A model generated the notes under the pieces. That model searched no databases and was not told the origin of the DNA. It was given only the letters and a program-made list of their open reading frames with translations. From assembly GCA_025094145.1 (NCBI GenBank), contig JALLLS010000032.1:248001-312000 (forward strand): a stretch of DNA of 64,000 nt. The letters are read 5' to 3'. Every line of letters starts with the position of its first letter. The stretch's first letter is position 1. This DNA is from Spinellus fusiger. Its lineage: Eukaryota; Mucoromycota; Mucoromycetes; Mucorales; Phycomycetaceae. This document shows, piece by piece, positions 62,328-64,000 of the stretch. The position numbers were made by a program, and so were the translations under genes.

Positions 62328-64000
62328 ATGGCTTGGTGTTTGCATGTCTTTGTTCTACTGGTCATGAGTGTGTCTGCAGAAAGAGGACGTCACTTCCACA
62401 CAGCCACTGTGGTAGACAGCAGAACAGTGCATATTGTCGGTGGCTATCAGCGAGACACACCTGCTACCGACACCCTCGTCCTGCTCATCCACCCAAACCA
62501 CACCATCCACACCACACACCACACAGCAGCACCATTGGTAGGACACACCTCCCACTGGTGCAGCCACCAAAAGACACACCTGTCACTGTTTGGCTATGGC
62601 CCTGGTCATCAGGCCCTGACTCCACTCATGGCCACACCACTGCCTCCTCCACGGTGGTTCCATACATCGGTGCTGCATAACAGCACTGTGTATGTTGTAG
62701 GAGGACGTTCTCTGGAGGGTGTCCCAAGAAGAGATAGGTGGGCCTTGGACCTGCTGTCTCGTGTATGGACACCCCTGCCTCCACTGCAGCATGCTCTCTC
62801 TGGACACTCCACCGTGCTCCATCAGCACTGGCTCATTACCTGCTTTGGTGCTTCGGAGCAGGGACTCACCAATGCTTGTTCTCTCTTTGACACTGTCCAC
62901 CTAAAGACAGTCCGTCCTCTCCTCCGGGCAGATGCACACCACGGACAGCCAGCACCACGTCACCACGCCTCCATGCTGCTGATTCCCCATCCCTCTGCCT
63001 ACTGTCTTGTGTATGGTGGAGAGACAGACAGGCACGCTATGGATGATCTGTGGCAATTAGACGTCACAGATGCACCTCATTTAGCATGGAAGGCCATCGC
63101 TCGTCCCCTTGTGCCACGCTCTGGTCATACAGGCGTTGTCGTGGATGATGCCACTGTCATGTACTACGGAGGACAGTCCAACACAACTGCAGCCGATCCT
63201 TTTTTTCTTTCTCTTTCCTCTCTCTCTTCTGCTCATCCCAGAGCCATGGCCATGGCACTAGCATCAGCAGAGGACTCTCCCTCACCAACCCCCATCAGCA
63301 CCGAGACAGTCATTGGCATCGTCATTGGCTCCATTGTGTTTGCTGTGGGCTGTCTAGGAATGTGGTTCTGTTACCGCCACCGCCACCGCCACCGCCACGA
63401 CCCTGCCTCCAGAGCCACACGGTTCAGTCTCTCCTCCCCTGCCTCCTCCCACGCCAAGTACACAGCCTCCTCCTCTGCCCGACACTCCACCAGCAGCCGA
63501 CTGAACCGACAGCACTCGGAGATCGAGGAGTTGTTGATTGCCAAGCCAGAAATGGCCATGACTCGGTCCATGCCCCACCCACCTGTGCGTTCCTTTTCTG
63601 TTCTGACGGACACACCCACTTACCAAGAAGAGCACAAAGAACATGAAGAACATGAAGAACATGATCAAGAGAATGAAGAAGAAAAGGCACTCATGGTCTG
63701 TCCTGTGACGCAACGACCTGCGTCTTGTCTCTTTCTTTCGTCTCCTCCTCCTCTCCTTCCTCCTCCTCCTCTTCTCTCTTCTGCCATGACTTTCCATTCT
63801 CGTATTCCAAGTCATGAAGCAAGTCATGAGGCAAGTCATGAGGCAAGTCATGAAGCAGACCCACCCTACTGTCTGCCTCGTATCATCACAACAGAACCCA
63901 TCACTGTGCCTGTGCCTGTGCCTGTGCCTGCACTCGCGCCCGCCCCCAAGAAGCGTAGAGAGAGCATCCCACTACGCCGACTGACACTGACAATGTTCTC
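62328..64000 (+). CDS. Kelch-repeat type I membrane protein (3' end beyond window)
   Basis: One uninterrupted exon from ATG 62328 to the right edge (557 codons so far). The N-terminus is a signal peptide (MAWCLHVFVLLVMSVSAERG). The ectodomain has Kelch units (VHIVGGYQRDTPATDTLVLL, VYVVGGRSLEGVPRRDRWAL, YCLVYGGETDRHAMDDLW, RSGHTGVVVDDATVMYYGG), then a transmembrane helix (TVIGIVIGSIVFAVGCLGMW) and a cytoplasmic tail with YRHRHRHRHR. The tail contains repeats: HEEHEEHDQ near 63650, SHEA four times near 63815-63860 and PVPVPVP near 63910. Such proteins are common in Mucoromycota and may act as surface or secretory-pathway receptors; no ligand is known. Confidence 0.85.
   Translation, partial: MAWCLHVFVLLVMSVSAERGRHFHTATVVDSRTVHIVGGYQRDTPATDTLVLLIHPNHTIHTTHHTAAPLVGHTSHWCSHQKTHLSLFGYGPGHQALTPLMATPLPPPRWFHTSVLHNSTVYVVGGRSLEGVPRRDRWALDLLSRVWTPLPPLQHALSGHSTVLHQHWLITCFGASEQGLTNACSLFDTVHLKTVRPLLRADAHHGQPAPRHHASMLLIPHPSAYCLVYGGETDRHAMDDLWQLDVTDAPHLAWKAIARPLVPRSGHTGVVVDDATVMYYGGQSNTTAADPFFLSLSSLSSAHPRAMAMALASAEDSPSPTPISTETVIGIVIGSIVFAVGCLGMWFCYRHRHRHRHDPASRATRFSLSSPASSHAKYTASSSARHSTSSRLNRQHSEIEELLIAKPEMAMTRSMPHPPVRSFSVLTDTPTYQEEHKEHEEHEEHDQENEEEKALMVCPVTQRPASCLFLSSPPPLLPPPPLLSSAMTFHSRIPSHEASHEASHEASHEADPPYCLPRIITTEPITVPVPVPVPALAPAPKKRRESIPLRRLTLTMF

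Overview
The window is nuclear DNA from a fungus, most likely an early-diverging lineage such as Mucoromycota. The evidence is compact intron-rich genes (many introns of 38-130 bp), fungal or yeast-type orthologues (TVP18, MGS1, PSO2, NIC96, a PFK26-like enzyme, a Cbk1-type kinase), AT-rich intergenic DNA and abundant IS630/Tc1-type and LINE relics. The lineage is inferred from gene style, not from a marker gene. No tRNA, rRNA or CRISPR array was seen.

Layout. 1-1917 (-): mitochondrial EF-G2 (MEF2), cut by the left edge. 2034-7370: a near-perfect 1.93-kb inverted repeat of a dead IS630/Tc1-like transposase plus part of an unknown zinc-finger-like reading frame, around a 1.48-kb spacer; the right copy continues to about 7785. 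8522-25640: housekeeping genes, namely an NDR/Cbk1 kinase, a RAB3GAP2-like protein, ribosomal protein eS21, PSO2/SNM1 nuclease, a bHLH factor, a mitochondrial PPR protein, an orphan methyltransferase-like protein and a small membrane protein. 25641-31152: a 5.5-kb stretch without convincing genes. 31153-34892: nucleoporin NIC96/NUP93. 35009-37846: a complete but dead Tc1/mariner-like element with ~139-bp terminal inverted repeats and a TA target site. 37989-43380: MGS1/WRNIP1, a MED11-like mediator subunit (-) and a Sec7-PH ARF exchange factor.

44830-50005 is a LINE graveyard: a decayed gag/EN/RT element, an array of ~185-200-bp tandem repeats upstream of it, and a 5'-truncated LINE inserted in that array with a 16-bp target-site duplication. 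52095-55590 is a second large inverted repeat, made of internally deleted Tc1 transposase copies around a 1.67-kb AT-rich spacer. 56986-64000 returns to genes: TVP18, a DUF202 membrane protein, 6-phosphofructo-2-kinase with a disabled phosphatase motif (-), and a signal-anchored Kelch receptor-like protein cut by the right edge.

The cellular genes do not form one pathway. Loose themes are genome maintenance (PSO2 and MGS1, both with UBZ-type zinc fingers), membrane traffic (RAB3GAP2, Sec7-PH, TVP18) and mitochondrial gene expression (MEF2, PPR). The most unusual content is the mobile-element structure: two long palindromes whose arms share the same disabling mutations, and LINE insertions whose target duplications can be read directly.
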